Part shown: positions 24,257 to 33,207 of the stretch, in pieces
How positions within the stretch are numbered: position 1 is the first letter of the stretch
Layout of the letters: the number at the start of each line of letters is the position of its first letter
DNA from: Candidatus Nitrosopumilus sp.
GTDB taxonomy: Archaea > Thermoproteota > Nitrososphaeria > Nitrososphaerales > Nitrosopumilaceae
Direction: 5' to 3'
Length of the DNA stretch: 60,312 bases
NCBI GenBank assembly: GCA_020431995.1
Contig: JAGQHE010000035.1
Span: forward strand, 1-60,312
Made by a program: the position numbers and the translations under genes
Notes under the pieces: generated by a model
Database searches by the model: none
What the model saw: only the letters and a program-made list of their open reading frames with translations
What the model was told of the DNA's origin: nothing

Positions 24257-25321
24257 ATGAAGCAGCGCAGAAAAAATCTTCTGAAATATGCTCAAAAAAT
24301 CAACTGCGACACCCTGGTCACATTTGAGCCTGAAAATCTGTTTTATATGACTGGATTCTGGGGAGAAGCCATAGGATTGCTGGAAAAAAATGGGAAAACA
24401 ACCATTATTGCGCCAGAGCTTGAAGTAGGCAGAGCAAAAGAAGAATCTGAAGATTGTAATGTAGTTACCGCAGAACGTGGAACAGGATTGCTTTCATCTT
24501 TGATTGCAAAAATAAAGAAAAATCGAGTATGTACTGATTGCCAAAACTATTCTACCATGGTGACACTGAAGAAACACGTTCCCAAAATAACACCAAACAC
24601 GGAGCCATTTTACAATTCTAGGATTATCAAAGATCAAAAAGAAATCCTGATACTCAAAAAAGCGTCAAAAATCATAGATGAAATGTTTGAGATCTGTTAT
24701 AAAAAAATGAAGGTGGGCCAGAAAGAATCGGAATTACAGACAATCCTGATGACTTATGCGATGGAACAAGAAATGTTTGGCACTGGATACAAATCCACAC
24801 TTAATCCCCTGATAGTTGCAGGAGGTCCGAATGGTGCTCTTCCTCATGCCCAGGTTACTCAGAGAAAATTCAAAAAAGGTGATCTTGTGGTAACTGATCT
24901 TACACTGAGGTACAAAGGATATGTTTCGGATGCAACCAGGACATTTGCTATTGGAAGAATCTCATCTCAAGCAAAGGAAGCATACGACATAGTTCAAGAA
25001 TCTCAAAGCATAGGTCTAAAAGCTGTCAGACCAGATGTGGATTGTAAAGAAATAGATCTTGCATGCAGAAAATACATTGAAGAAAAAAATTATGGCAAAC
25101 ACTTCATCCATTCAACCGGCCATGGAATTGGATTAGAGGTACACGAATTTCCAACTATTTCTCATAGGAGCGACGCAAAATTAAAAGAAAACATGGCAAT
25201 TACAGTGGAACCTGGAATCTATGTGGAAAACAAGTTTGGAGTTAGGATAGAAGATTCGCTAATTGTAAAAGAACGACCGATTATAATGCACAAATTTACA
25301 AAAGATTTGGTCACGGTTTGA
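24257..25321 (+). CDS. pepQ: M24-family metallopeptidase, Xaa-Pro dipeptidase type
   Basis: 354 residues. An N-terminal creatinase-like domain is followed by the pita-bread catalytic domain. The five metal ligands are visible: Asp in VVTDLTLRYKGYVSDATRTF (two Asp), His in STGHGIGLEVHEFP, Glu in ITVEPGIYVE, and the last Glu in VRIEDSLIV. It probably cleaves proline-containing dipeptides during peptide recycling. Complete and ordinary. It converges on the small membrane-anchored protein gene. Confidence 0.92.
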   Translation: MKQRRKNLLKYAQKINCDTLVTFEPENLFYMTGFWGEAIGLLEKNGKTTIIAPELEVGRAKEESEDCNVVTAERGTGLLSSLIAKIKKNRVCTDCQNYSTMVTLKKHVPKITPNTEPFYNSRIIKDQKEILILKKASKIIDEMFEICYKKMKVGQKESELQTILMTYAMEQEMFGTGYKSTLNPLIVAGGPNGALPHAQVTQRKFKKGDLVVTDLTLRYKGYVSDATRTFAIGRISSQAKEAYDIVQESQSIGLKAVRPDVDCKEIDLACRKYIEEKNYGKHFIHSTGHGIGLEVHEFPTISHRSDAKLKENMAITVEPGIYVENKFGVRIEDSLIVKERPIIMHKFTKDLVTV

Positions 25322-25323
25322 GC

Positions 25324-25746
25324 CTAATCATAAAAATCCACAACATCGATGATGTGTTTTGATTCTGGATTGTTCGAAGTGATTTTCTTGGAATTTGTAT
25401 TTATATTCCAATCGTAATTCATTTCTCCTTTATGTGACTGGAAATTCAAAATAACTTGATATTCGTCTGGACCTATTTTTGATATGTCTAATCCGACTTT
25501 GGTATTTTTGTCATCAAAAACTTTCTCATCTTGGTATTCTTCTTTGATTTTATTCTCAACCGCTTTTAATACCGTCAACCCTGATTCGTTTGGGCCGTTA
25601 TACTTCATTAAAATATCAAAAACTTTCTCCTCTTCGGGCGTGAGTTCTGGGAAAAAGCTTTCTAGATTCTTCTCCGACAATACTCCGTATGCAGAAATTA
25701 CAATTAACGTAACAGCTGCAAGATAAAACGGCGCTCTTTTTCGCAA
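25324..25746 (-). CDS. membrane-anchored protein of unknown function
   Basis: 140 residues from TTG at 25746. One transmembrane helix (PFYLAAVTLIVISAYGVL) leads to a soluble domain with LTPEEEKVFDILMKYNGPNE and a beta-rich end (MNYDWNINTNSKKITSNNPE). In-frame codons upstream of the TTG continue as a charged stretch (GKGNEKEEKPKKSDFRAFLR) that looks coding, but only non-standard starts exist before the TAG. The true N-terminus may therefore be about 28 residues longer. Single-pass topology suggests an envelope-associated role. The family was not recognised. Confidence 0.7.
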   Translation of the reverse strand: MRKRAPFYLAAVTLIVISAYGVLSEKNLESFFPELTPEEEKVFDILMKYNGPNESGLTVLKAVENKIKEEYQDEKVFDDKNTKVGLDISKIGPDEYQVILNFQSHKGEMNYDWNINTNSKKITSNNPESKHIIDVVDFYD

Positions 25747-25821
25747 GAACGCTCTAAAATCAGATTTTTTTGGTTTTTCTTCCTTCTCGTTGCCTTTGCC
25801 CGTTTCTATCCCACCTAATGT

Positions 25822-26658
25822 CTAGTATTTAGCTGTTGAAATTAAAACTTGCCAAGGGAACATGATCTGCCCATTTCTCTTTGTATATTTGCCCGTTTTC
25901 TCTTCTATTGACAATTTCAATTCCTTTCGTTTTGAATATCCTAAAGCATCTATCTTCTCTTTTAATGGCTTTGGAATATATCTGACGTAATTTCTCCAAT
26001 AATCCTCAAATATTCCGGGACTGTAATGGAAAAGAAATTCTTTTACTATGACATCTGAAAATCCTGCTTTAGAAATTTCAGATCTTAATGCAGGTTTTGT
26101 TCCAAATCTATCAAGGTCCGGTGAGTTTGGAGGGACATAATCTGGAATGTACTCGGTCACCGAATCTAAAATACTGTCAAAAAATGGAATATTTCTTCCA
26201 TGGACTGATATTCCAATTCTGCCTGATTTTTTGAGGTTGTTTCTCATGTTTTTTAGTGCTTTTTGGGCATTTGGAAAGAAGAACAGCGCGTACTGACAAG
26301 TTACAATATCGAATTTTCTGGAAAAACTAAATTTTTCCGCATCTGCATTAATAAAATCTAAATTTGACCTTTTGCAGTTCCATTTTTTTGCAATTTTAAT
26401 CGCTGCAATTGAAGTATCAACACCTATGACATATCCTGAATCCTTAATTTTATTGTGAATCTCTTTTGTTACCGCACCTGTACCACATGCAATGTCTAAT
26501 ACCGAATCTCCTTTACTGATACCTACTGATTCTATTAGCTTTTTTGAACTCTGAAACGGTCCTTTGTTGACACTTGCCCATCTCTTGTGATATCTAGGAG
26601 CAACTTCATTCCAAATTTTCATGTTCCTTTGCTTGTATTCAGAATGAATCAACTTCAT
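25822..26658 (-). CDS. class I SAM-dependent methyltransferase
   Basis: 278 residues. Motif I SVLDIACGTGAVTKEI (near residue 53), the acidic end of strand 2 (VIGVDTS) and DIVTCQYALFFFPNAQKAL are those of UbiE/Methyltransf_11 enzymes. The C-terminal part (DYWRNYVRYIPKPL) is less conserved and probably substrate-binding. The substrate is unknown. It follows the 55-residue gene at the end of the CoA operon by 27 bases and may be the last gene of that transcript. Confidence 0.85.
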   Translation of the reverse strand: MKLIHSEYKQRNMKIWNEVAPRYHKRWASVNKGPFQSSKKLIESVGISKGDSVLDIACGTGAVTKEIHNKIKDSGYVIGVDTSIAAIKIAKKWNCKRSNLDFINADAEKFSFSRKFDIVTCQYALFFFPNAQKALKNMRNNLKKSGRIGISVHGRNIPFFDSILDSVTEYIPDYVPPNSPDLDRFGTKPALRSEISKAGFSDVIVKEFLFHYSPGIFEDYWRNYVRYIPKPLKEKIDALGYSKRKELKLSIEEKTGKYTKRNGQIMFPWQVLISTAKY

Positions 26659-26685
26659 TTGTAAAACCTTGTTCTGTTTAGTATT

Positions 26686-26853
26686 TTATGTGATCTCTTG
26701 AAGATCATCTTTTAGCATCATGCCTGTCTCATGATAATATCTGTGTTCAATTGTCTCTAACCTCTCTTTTAATTTACCGTTCTTTGACTTTTCCAATTTT
26801 CTTTTGGTCTCTTTGTAATCGGCTTTTAATTTTCGTAGTTCCGTCTTCTTCAT
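26686..26853 (-). CDS. 55-residue basic helical protein coupled to coaBC
   Basis: ATG at 26853 overlaps the coaBC stop in an ATGA arrangement, so translation is probably coupled. The product begins MKKTELRKLKADYKETKRKL and continues with EKSKNGKLKERLETIEHRYY, then HETGMMLKDDLQEIT. It is highly charged (about half Lys/Arg/Glu/Asp) and predicted to be one long helix or helical hairpin. There is no zinc motif or membrane segment. Tight overlap and uninterrupted frame support a real gene. The role is unknown; a regulatory or assembly partner of the CoA enzymes is only a guess. Confidence 0.7.
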   Translation of the reverse strand: MKKTELRKLKADYKETKRKLEKSKNGKLKERLETIEHRYYHETGMMLKDDLQEIT

Positions 26854-28112
26854 TTTATGTTTGATTCTATTTGTTTTCTAATAAATTTGGCAATCTTTTG
26901 TTTGTTCACCCAACTTGTTGAAAGTACTTTTTTAGAATTTATGATAATCACCTGATTGTTTTGAGGATTTTTTTTATATCTAGGAGAGCCAATATCGTTT
27001 GCTACTATCATGTCTGATGATGAATCTCTCAATTTCTTTTGTGCGGATTTGATCAATTGATTTTTTGAAACATTTGATTCTGCCTTGAAACCGACTAGAA
27101 ATACGCTTTTTTGGTATTTTTTGATCTGATCTATTATTTTTGGTGATTTTTTGAGGCTGATTTTTAATTGTGACTTTGAACTTTTGATCTTATTTCTACT
27201 TGCCTGCACTGGAACATAGTCAGCTATTGCTGCTGCCATGATGACAATATCGAACTTTTTCTTTAGCTCTCTTCTAATTGCCTCGTGCATGTCATTACTG
27301 GATTCAACATTAATTATTTTTGCCCCCTTTGGAGGCTTTTCTTCTCCAGGACCATAAACAAAAGTAACTTTAGCTCCTGCAGAAATCAGCTCAGATGCTA
27401 AAAGCACTCCGGTTTTTCCTGAGCTGAGATTTGTTATCACTCTCACAGGATCAATATGTTCGATTGTTGGACCTGCAGCCATCAGCACTTTTTTATTTTT
27501 CAACACCGAAGAAAACCCAAATTTTGACAGAACATATTCTAAGACATCCTCAGGTTCTGAAGCTTTTGCCTTGCCTTCAATCATTTTGGGAGTCATGAAT
27601 TCAATCTTGTTTTTCAAATAATCTATGTTTTTTTTAACTGCCAAATTATCATACATTGATGCATGCATAGCCAGACACATCAAAATTGGAATTTTTGATC
27701 CAAACCCTACCGTAAGTACGGTGGAAATTGGAGTGTCATCAATGCCGTTTGCCAACTTTCCTAATGTGTTTGCAGTAGCGGGATACACTATTACAAGATC
27801 TGACTGATCATAGTCTGCTAGTCTGATGTGCTCTAGTTCGCCTGTCAGCTTTGTTATCACTTCATTGCCTGTGGCCCATTTGAAATATTCGGGTTGCACT
27901 AGTTTCGTAACTACGTTGCTTGTCACACATGTTACATCCGCGCCATGTCTCATAAGCAATCTTGCCAATTCGATTGCTTTGTATGCTGCAACACTTCCTG
28001 CAACACAAAGCACAATTTTTTTCCCAGACAGTTCCACTCCATGCGAACTGACAATGTCTAGGGATGGATGATCCCTCTGTGTTGCCTTTTTTCTATCTGC
28101 CAATTTGTTCAC
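26850..28112 (-). CDS. coaBC: bifunctional phosphopantothenoylcysteine decarboxylase / phosphopantothenate-cysteine ligase
   Basis: 420 residues from GTG. The N-terminal flavoprotein CoaC domain has KIVLCVAGSVAAYKAIELAR and the catalytic His in LCLAMHASMYDN. The C-terminal CoaB domain has VLMAAGPTIEHIDPVRVITN, with the ITNxSSGKxG signature, and MAAAIADYVP. Together they convert 4'-phosphopantothenate to 4'-phosphopantetheine. About 28 residues precede the usual start of CoaC and overlap panB by 20 bases. A later start cannot be excluded. Fourth gene of the CoA operon. Confidence 0.94.
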   Translation of the reverse strand: MNKLADRKKATQRDHPSLDIVSSHGVELSGKKIVLCVAGSVAAYKAIELARLLMRHGADVTCVTSNVVTKLVQPEYFKWATGNEVITKLTGELEHIRLADYDQSDLVIVYPATANTLGKLANGIDDTPISTVLTVGFGSKIPILMCLAMHASMYDNLAVKKNIDYLKNKIEFMTPKMIEGKAKASEPEDVLEYVLSKFGFSSVLKNKKVLMAAGPTIEHIDPVRVITNLSSGKTGVLLASELISAGAKVTFVYGPGEEKPPKGAKIINVESSNDMHEAIRRELKKKFDIVIMAAAIADYVPVQASRNKIKSSKSQLKISLKKSPKIIDQIKKYQKSVFLVGFKAESNVSKNQLIKSAQKKLRDSSSDMIVANDIGSPRYKKNPQNNQVIIINSKKVLSTSWVNKQKIAKFIRKQIESNIK

Positions 28113-28932
28113 GTAATTTCCTCAACTCTTCCTCATCCATTGAGAACCAGTTTTCTTGTGCTGGAAACATACCTGATTCGATGTCTTTCTTGTAATTCCC
28201 AAGCGAGTTTACTATATCTTCAGATAAACTCATGTACCTTTTTGCGAATTTTGGCTTGATCTTGTCATACATTCCTAACAAGTCTTGTACCACCAACACT
28301 TGACCATCACAACATGCTCCTGAACCGATTCCAATTGTGGGTATGCTGATTGTCTCGGAGATTATTTCAGCTACCTCGCGACTAACCATCTCTAATACGA
28401 TACTGAAGACACCTGCATCCTCAAGATCTTTTGCATCTTCAATTAGCTTCACTGCTGAGTCTTTTGTTCTTCCCTGCACTTTGTATCCTTCTGAAAGCGT
28501 TGTTGTTTGGGGCTGCAATCCAATGTGCCCCATCACTGGTATTCCTACATCAACAATTTCACTAACTGTTTCGGCCATAACAGAACCTCCTTCGAGCTTT
28601 ACTGCATCAGCACCAGCTTTGATTAATCTGCCGGAATTGCTAATTGCGTCTTCAATGCTTGCTTGATATGACATGAATGGCAAATCTGATACTAGCAAAG
28701 AATTTTTTCTTGCTCTGCTTACTGCCTCTGTGAACATACACATCTGGTCCATTGTTACTGAAATTGTATTTTCATACCCTAGCATAACCATTCCAGCACT
28801 ATCGCCTACTAGCAACACATCAATTCCTGCTCTGTCACATAGAGAGGCCAACGTATAATCATAACTTGTAATTACTGAGATTTTCTTCTTCTCTTTTTTC
28901 ATATCTAGAATATCTTGTACTGTTCTATGCAA
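28093..28932 (-). CDS. panB: 3-methyl-2-oxobutanoate hydroxymethyltransferase
   Basis: Makes ketopantoate from 2-oxoisovalerate and methylene-tetrahydro(methano)pterin. VITSYDYTLASLCDRAGIDV, LLVGDSAGMVMLGYENT, GADAVKLEGG and MGHIGLQPQ are the diagnostic motifs, with the Mg-binding Asp in GDSAG and the general base in IGIGSG-region VLVVQDLLG. 279 residues is usual. It overlaps both the upstream synthetase (8 bases) and downstream coaBC (20 bases), so the genes form one tight operon. Ketopantoate reductase (panE) is not in the window. Confidence 0.95.
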   Translation of the reverse strand: MHRTVQDILDMKKEKKKISVITSYDYTLASLCDRAGIDVLLVGDSAGMVMLGYENTISVTMDQMCMFTEAVSRARKNSLLVSDLPFMSYQASIEDAISNSGRLIKAGADAVKLEGGSVMAETVSEIVDVGIPVMGHIGLQPQTTTLSEGYKVQGRTKDSAVKLIEDAKDLEDAGVFSIVLEMVSREVAEIISETISIPTIGIGSGACCDGQVLVVQDLLGMYDKIKPKFAKRYMSLSEDIVNSLGNYKKDIESGMFPAQENWFSMDEEELRKLREQIGR

Positions 28933-29689
28933 CTCTGGCTCTCCTTGTCAAATTATTCTTAATCTGATTTACACTTTCTCTGAGATTTTTTTTATTGTCA
29001 AAATCGGCAATAATCCTATGAAGGTCTTTCTTATTGCTTTTTGACATTTTTTTGCATTCCACAATAAGCAAATCTATTGCCCTAGTTACGTTATCTACAA
29101 TTGTAATGCTTGCAGTCTGTGAGGTTCTTGATAATGGATTTAGATCAAAGGTGATTACCGTCTTTCCGGCTTTTCTTAATGCCATCGTTCTATCCCCGTC
29201 TTCTAATGGCACTACTACAATATCGGCGACAAAAATCCCGTTCTTGTCCACAATTCTTCTTGCGGAATCAATGCCTGACAGTTTTGTTGACGAATCACTT
29301 TTTGAGCCTAGAATTTCTGTGGCACCATTTTTTTTAAGGGTCCTGATGATTGCCCGCTTTCGATTTGCATTTGTATAGAATAGATTCACCTCGATTTTTG
29401 CCTTGATCTGCTTTGACAGTCTCACAACTTGTTTAGGGCATAATGCGGCGATATTGCCATTGACCGAAATTACCGGCATTTCGGCCAATAGGAGTTGTGC
29501 AGCTGCAGCCTTGATTGCACGTGCTGCGGCCTTTCCTGTTTTCTCACCTAAAAGATAATCAAAGGCTTCTCCCCTGCCCTGTGCCAAAAGCCCTTCTTTT
29601 GCAACCAGTCCGTTATCGAACCCCTTCACCAGTTTCTCACGGACTAAAAGTGATTTTGCTCTTGGGTGTGATTTGGGAATTAATTGCAT
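28925..29689 (-). CDS. 4-phosphopantoate-beta-alanine ligase (archaeal phosphopantothenate synthetase)
   Basis: 254 residues of the archaea-specific PPS family (formerly DUF137). IPKSHPRAKSLLVREKLVKG, GLVAKEGLLAQGRGEAFDYLL and PVISVNGNIAALCP are its conserved blocks, and LEDGDRTMALRKAGKTVI and DLNPLSRTSQ lie in the nucleotide site. It condenses 4-phosphopantoate with beta-alanine, replacing the bacterial PanC route. The neighbours (pantoate kinase upstream, panB and coaBC downstream) confirm the assignment. Confidence 0.94.
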   Translation of the reverse strand: MQLIPKSHPRAKSLLVREKLVKGFDNGLVAKEGLLAQGRGEAFDYLLGEKTGKAAARAIKAAAAQLLLAEMPVISVNGNIAALCPKQVVRLSKQIKAKIEVNLFYTNANRKRAIIRTLKKNGATEILGSKSDSSTKLSGIDSARRIVDKNGIFVADIVVVPLEDGDRTMALRKAGKTVITFDLNPLSRTSQTASITIVDNVTRAIDLLIVECKKMSKSNKKDLHRIIADFDNKKNLRESVNQIKNNLTRRARVA

Positions 29690-29699
29690 GCAGTCTCAA

Positions 29700-30632
29700 C
29701 TAATTATCTAGCACTCTGGCTCCAACATTATCAAGTTCGGATTTTATTATAATCCCATCATCATATTTTTGCAGAATTTTTAAAATATTGGACTCGTTTT
29801 CTTTTGGAATCATGGAAAAAACAGTCTCGCCAAAAAGTGCAACCCCGCATTTAATGTTATTTTCAGAAAGATCTTCGACCAATTTCTCCATTCTTGGTGT
29901 CATTACATCTACATACTTTGCAAATTCTAAAGACATGTCCTGAAAGTGTTCGTAATTCTTTGACTCTAGTAATCTGCCAACCATCTTTCCACCAAGACCA
30001 TTAATTTGTGATAAACGTTCCTTGATGAATTTATTTGTAGATATGGGGGAGAAGCAGATCATAACTATGGATATCTTATCTGTATCAATTTTTTCGACAG
30101 TTCCAATTCCTGGTGCACCTGGCTTTATACGGATCTCAAATCCTCCATGATATGACGCCAATACGTCCCCTAATCCTGTTTTGCAATTCACTTCAGCATT
30201 GTGCGCAATCTGTCCAATCCTTGTCTTGTCTAATTTGGTTCCAAGAACCTTGTCCAGTGCAAATGACAGTGATAAAGCAACAGCGCTGCTTGAGCCTAAA
30301 CCATATCCGACTGGAACTGATATGCTGTGTTCGATATCAATAAACGTATTTGAAAATTCACCAAGCTTTAGAAATTCATTCAAGACGTATTCTGAAACAT
30401 CTGTTTTATCTGATTGATATCCGTTGGTTGTGATTCTGAAATTAGATTCCCGATTGTCTCTTGTATCGGTTCTTACCCTGGTTGTAACGCCTTCTTTAAT
30501 TGAAAAACCTGCACCCATAGATCCCAAATTTTCCAAAGTATTGTGATCGTCCTCCAGATGGGCCTTGAAAAAACCCGTGACATGTGCGGGACAAAATGCC
30601 ATGGCCTCCATTAACTTGAGTTTAAATTCCAC
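29700..30632 (-). CDS. pantoate kinase (GHMP superfamily)
   Basis: 310 residues. AMAFCPAHVTGFF near the N-terminus and the GHMP ATP loop PVGYGLGSSSAVALSLSFAL (around residue 110-130) are clear; GLGDVLASYHGGFEIR is the substrate-site block of the COG1829 pantoate kinase. It phosphorylates pantoate in the archaeal CoA route. The track start is GTG at 30632; an ATG at 30611 (MEAMAFCPAH) better matches the family. It is the first gene of the CoA operon and divergent from the AbrB-PhoU gene. Confidence 0.92.
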   Translation of the reverse strand: MEFKLKLMEAMAFCPAHVTGFFKAHLEDDHNTLENLGSMGAGFSIKEGVTTRVRTDTRDNRESNFRITTNGYQSDKTDVSEYVLNEFLKLGEFSNTFIDIEHSISVPVGYGLGSSSAVALSLSFALDKVLGTKLDKTRIGQIAHNAEVNCKTGLGDVLASYHGGFEIRIKPGAPGIGTVEKIDTDKISIVMICFSPISTNKFIKERLSQINGLGGKMVGRLLESKNYEHFQDMSLEFAKYVDVMTPRMEKLVEDLSENNIKCGVALFGETVFSMIPKENESNILKILQKYDDGIIIKSELDNVGARVLDN

Positions 30633-30650
30633 ACAAAATATAAGAATATG

Positions 30651-30660
30651 GCTTAAATTA
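30651..30660. promoter_or_regulatory. shared TATA-like element, pantoate kinase / AbrB-PhoU gene
   Basis: gcttaaatta sits midway between divergent starts at 30632 (GTG) and 30677 (TTG), 22-23 bases from each. It reads TATA-like on both strands (cttaaatta / taatttaag), so it may drive both genes. Confidence 0.4.
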
Positions 30661-30676
30661 ACTAAATTAGTATAAA

Positions 30677-31657
30677 TTGACTAAATTTATTCGCCGCCTG
30701 CAAAGAATAGGAAGCAGTATTCTGGTATCATTACCAAAGGAGTGGGTTGATGCTAATCATCTAGATAAAAGCAGCCAAGTGGAAATTGAAACTGGGCAGG
30801 ACACCATTTCAATATCTGCAAATAAGGACACACGTCCAACAAAGGAACTTGTAATTTCTTATCCGTTGCCAAAAGAGGAAAACATTGTAGCAAACATTAC
30901 AGGAGCTTATCTTTTAGGGTATGACGTAATTCAAATTAATTCAAAATCGATTATTCCTGGAAGGGATAGGGAGGAAATACGCAATTCGATGCGAAGACTG
31001 GTTGGAATGGAAATAATCGAAGAAGACGCGTCTCACATCAACATGCAGTTTCTTTTAGATGCGACAACACTTAACCCGGAAAAAATCCTCAAACGAATGA
31101 GCTCGATCGCACTTGGAATGTATGATGATGCATCCAATGGACTGATTTCGGACGACAAATCCAATCTGCAGACACTGTCAAAGCGTGATGTTGAAGTGAA
31201 CAGACAATACTTTTTGCTTGTCAGACTGATTAGAAGTACGCTTGTTGACAAAAGATTGGCAAACGCGTTTAATTTAGAAAATATAGACGTGCTTGATTAT
31301 AGAGTTGCAGCAAACGTTCTCGAAAACGCAGGCGATTCCATCGTGGAACTCTCAAATTTTATCTACAATTCATCCCTGTCTGGCGAACTTTCCAAGAAAA
31401 TATTTGACGCTGTAAAGAATTTTAGTGCACTAGCTGATAAATCAATAATCGCATTTACAAAGCCTGATAGATTTTTAGCTATTGAAGCCATATCTCTGCA
31501 TAAACAGTATGCAGAAAAACTAAGCTCACTACGGGTTACGTTTGGAAACAAAAAAGAAACCCCTATAGACTTTTTTGATCTGCTCTACATGTATGAAAGA
31601 ATTGCGCAATCATGGGCAGACGTAGTTGATCTTGTACAGCCGATCTATAACGAATGA
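30677..31657 (+). CDS. AbrB-PhoU domain protein, phosphate-uptake-type regulator
   Basis: 326 residues from TTG. The N-terminal 45 residues form a SpoVT/AbrB DNA-binding swapped hairpin (RRLQRIGSSILVSLPKEWVD). After a linker, residues about 110-320 hold PhoU-like three-helix repeats (RDVEVNRQYFLLVRLIRSTL; YRVAANVLENAGDSIVELSN). This fusion is a common archaeal regulator of phosphate or metal uptake. No pst transporter is adjacent, so the regulated genes are unknown. The stop abuts the Nudix gene's stop on the other strand. Confidence 0.87.
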   Translation: MTKFIRRLQRIGSSILVSLPKEWVDANHLDKSSQVEIETGQDTISISANKDTRPTKELVISYPLPKEENIVANITGAYLLGYDVIQINSKSIIPGRDREEIRNSMRRLVGMEIIEEDASHINMQFLLDATTLNPEKILKRMSSIALGMYDDASNGLISDDKSNLQTLSKRDVEVNRQYFLLVRLIRSTLVDKRLANAFNLENIDVLDYRVAANVLENAGDSIVELSNFIYNSSLSGELSKKIFDAVKNFSALADKSIIAFTKPDRFLAIEAISLHKQYAEKLSSLRVTFGNKKETPIDFFDLLYMYERIAQSWADVVDLVQPIYNE

Positions 31658-32173
31658 CTAGAATAATTTTTTCTTTGCAGCATAGGTTAAAACTGCACAT
31701 ATTGTTTTTGAGTCCTGAATTTTACCTGTCTTTATCATGGTCAACAATTTTTTCAGGTCAATCTTCACTACCGACAATATTTCGTCTTCATCAAGCTTCA
31801 GATCTGCCATCCTCTTTAATCCTGAGGCTACAAAGCAATGAATTGCCTCGGTATTGTAGCCAATTGACGGGTAGTAGGTGATTAGCGGAGCCATCTTTTT
31901 TGCTCTGTACCCGGTCTCCTCTTCCAACTCCCTAAATGCGCACTTTATTGGCTCTTCTTTTTCCTCCAATGTTCCTGCGGGAATCTCCAGAACATACCCG
32001 TATGGGAATCTATGTTGTTTAACAAGGATCACCTTGCCATCTTCATCAAAAGCAAGCATAGCTGATGCACCTCTATGTTCAATCATTTCTCTTTTGACTG
32101 TCCTTCCTTCAATCCTTCCTTCATAAACGCTCAGACCTAGAATTCTCCCGTCATAGATCTTTGTTTTCTTCAT
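31658..32173 (-). CDS. Nudix hydrolase, ADP-ribose pyrophosphatase type
   Basis: 171 residues. A perfect Nudix box spans residues 67-89, with G67 and RELEEETGY at 81-89 carrying the Mg-binding glutamates. PAGTLEEKEEPIKCAF and the downstream ITYYPSIGYNTEAIHCFVAS match the ADP-ribose pyrophosphatase subgroup (Pro/Gly about 15 residues after the box). It probably hydrolyses ADP-ribose from NAD turnover to AMP and ribose phosphate. Complete; single gene. Confidence 0.92.
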   Translation of the reverse strand: MKKTKIYDGRILGLSVYEGRIEGRTVKREMIEHRGASAMLAFDEDGKVILVKQHRFPYGYVLEIPAGTLEEKEEPIKCAFRELEEETGYRAKKMAPLITYYPSIGYNTEAIHCFVASGLKRMADLKLDEDEILSVVKIDLKKLLTMIKTGKIQDSKTICAVLTYAAKKKLF

Positions 32174-32198
32174 AACACGTGCAGAAAATTATTCTTAT

Positions 32199-33101
32199 TT
32201 AATTTGTTTGATACGTAAGATGCAGTTTTGGTGATTTCTTAAAATCAACAATGGTTTTTTCTATCCATTTGGCATAAAATGAAATCTTTTTTGGAATGAA
32301 CAAATCAGCTGATTTCACATTTTTTACCGTTCTGACTTTTTGTGTTATCTCATCCATCTTGAAAATACTGTTGCTGTACATGAATAGGACAATCTGATTT
32401 TTTGCAATAAACGGAATTTGCAGATATGATTCAGAGAATAGGTCATTCAGACTCTCCAACGTCTCTTTTAGATCACCGTCTATCCAAGTTAACACTGCAT
32501 AAGGGATGAAGTCTTTTATCTTTCTGGGATCATAAACTAGGGTAAACTGGATGCCTTCATTATCGCGTAGTTTCTCAATGCATCTGGTTATTGTTTTTGT
32601 TGACATGTTGGTGTTCTTGGCGATTTGCTCAATTTTTTGTCTTGGGTCTTTGATCAATTCCTCCAAAATCTCCAAATCCGTTTTTGTAAGGTTTGAATCA
32701 AATCCTGGATTTTCAGCTTCAAAAATAGATAATACTCTAAGATCTTTCATCAATTTCTTTGCAATCTCTATTTTCTGCTCAATGTCCTCTTTTACCGAAA
32801 CGCTGCAGACTGTTATTCCGCCAATACATGGGACAACAAAATATGGCTCACCTACAAGACTTGCTTGCTCTAAGATCTCATCCATGTCTTCCCCTGTTAC
32901 AACAAAGTACAAAACACCGTGACCCAATACGGGGGGCTCAACTTTGATGAAAAACTCTTCAATGATCTTCTTTTCTTGCATCTTTCGAATTCGGGCTCGA
33001 ACTGTGCCGCCTGAAATTCCCAATTCTAGGCCTATCTGTCTGTCTGATTCTCTACAATCATTCAATAATCTGCTTAGTATTTGCATGTCTAAACTGTCCA
33101 T
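32199..33101 (-). CDS. Lrp/AsnC-type transcriptional regulator with two HTH modules
   Basis: 300 residues. The N-terminal HTH (LDMQILSRLLNDCRESDRQI then ISGGTVRARIRKMQEKK) is typical Lrp. A RAM-like ligand-binding segment follows. A second HTH near residue 140-185 (DLEILEELIKDPRQKIEQIA; STKTITRCIEKL) precedes another alpha-beta region. This duplicated architecture is common in thaumarchaeal Lrp-like regulators. It is divergent from the ABC transporter operon; the 106-base gap holds AT-rich palindromes and is the obvious candidate operator. The ligand is unknown. Confidence 0.87.
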   Translation of the reverse strand: MDSLDMQILSRLLNDCRESDRQIGLELGISGGTVRARIRKMQEKKIIEEFFIKVEPPVLGHGVLYFVVTGEDMDEILEQASLVGEPYFVVPCIGGITVCSVSVKEDIEQKIEIAKKLMKDLRVLSIFEAENPGFDSNLTKTDLEILEELIKDPRQKIEQIAKNTNMSTKTITRCIEKLRDNEGIQFTLVYDPRKIKDFIPYAVLTWIDGDLKETLESLNDLFSESYLQIPFIAKNQIVLFMYSNSIFKMDEITQKVRTVKNVKSADLFIPKKISFYAKWIEKTIVDFKKSPKLHLTYQTN

Positions 33102-33164
33102 TTCATCACTTTTCTTTTTCTATATGACAGAGAAAAAACTAATCTGTTATAAAATTGTCTATAT

Positions 33165-33196
33165 TATTAGTATTATATATCATATATGTTAAATAT
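33165..33196. promoter_or_regulatory. AT-rich palindromic promoter/operator region
   Basis: Between the Lrp-type gene and the ABC permease the sequence has nested symmetric elements (atatatcatatatg and the palindrome catatatg) centred about 27 bases before the ATG at 33208. It may combine the TATA box with a regulator binding site. The regulator link is inference. Confidence 0.4.
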
Positions 33197-33207
33197 CAGA
33201 CTATTTT

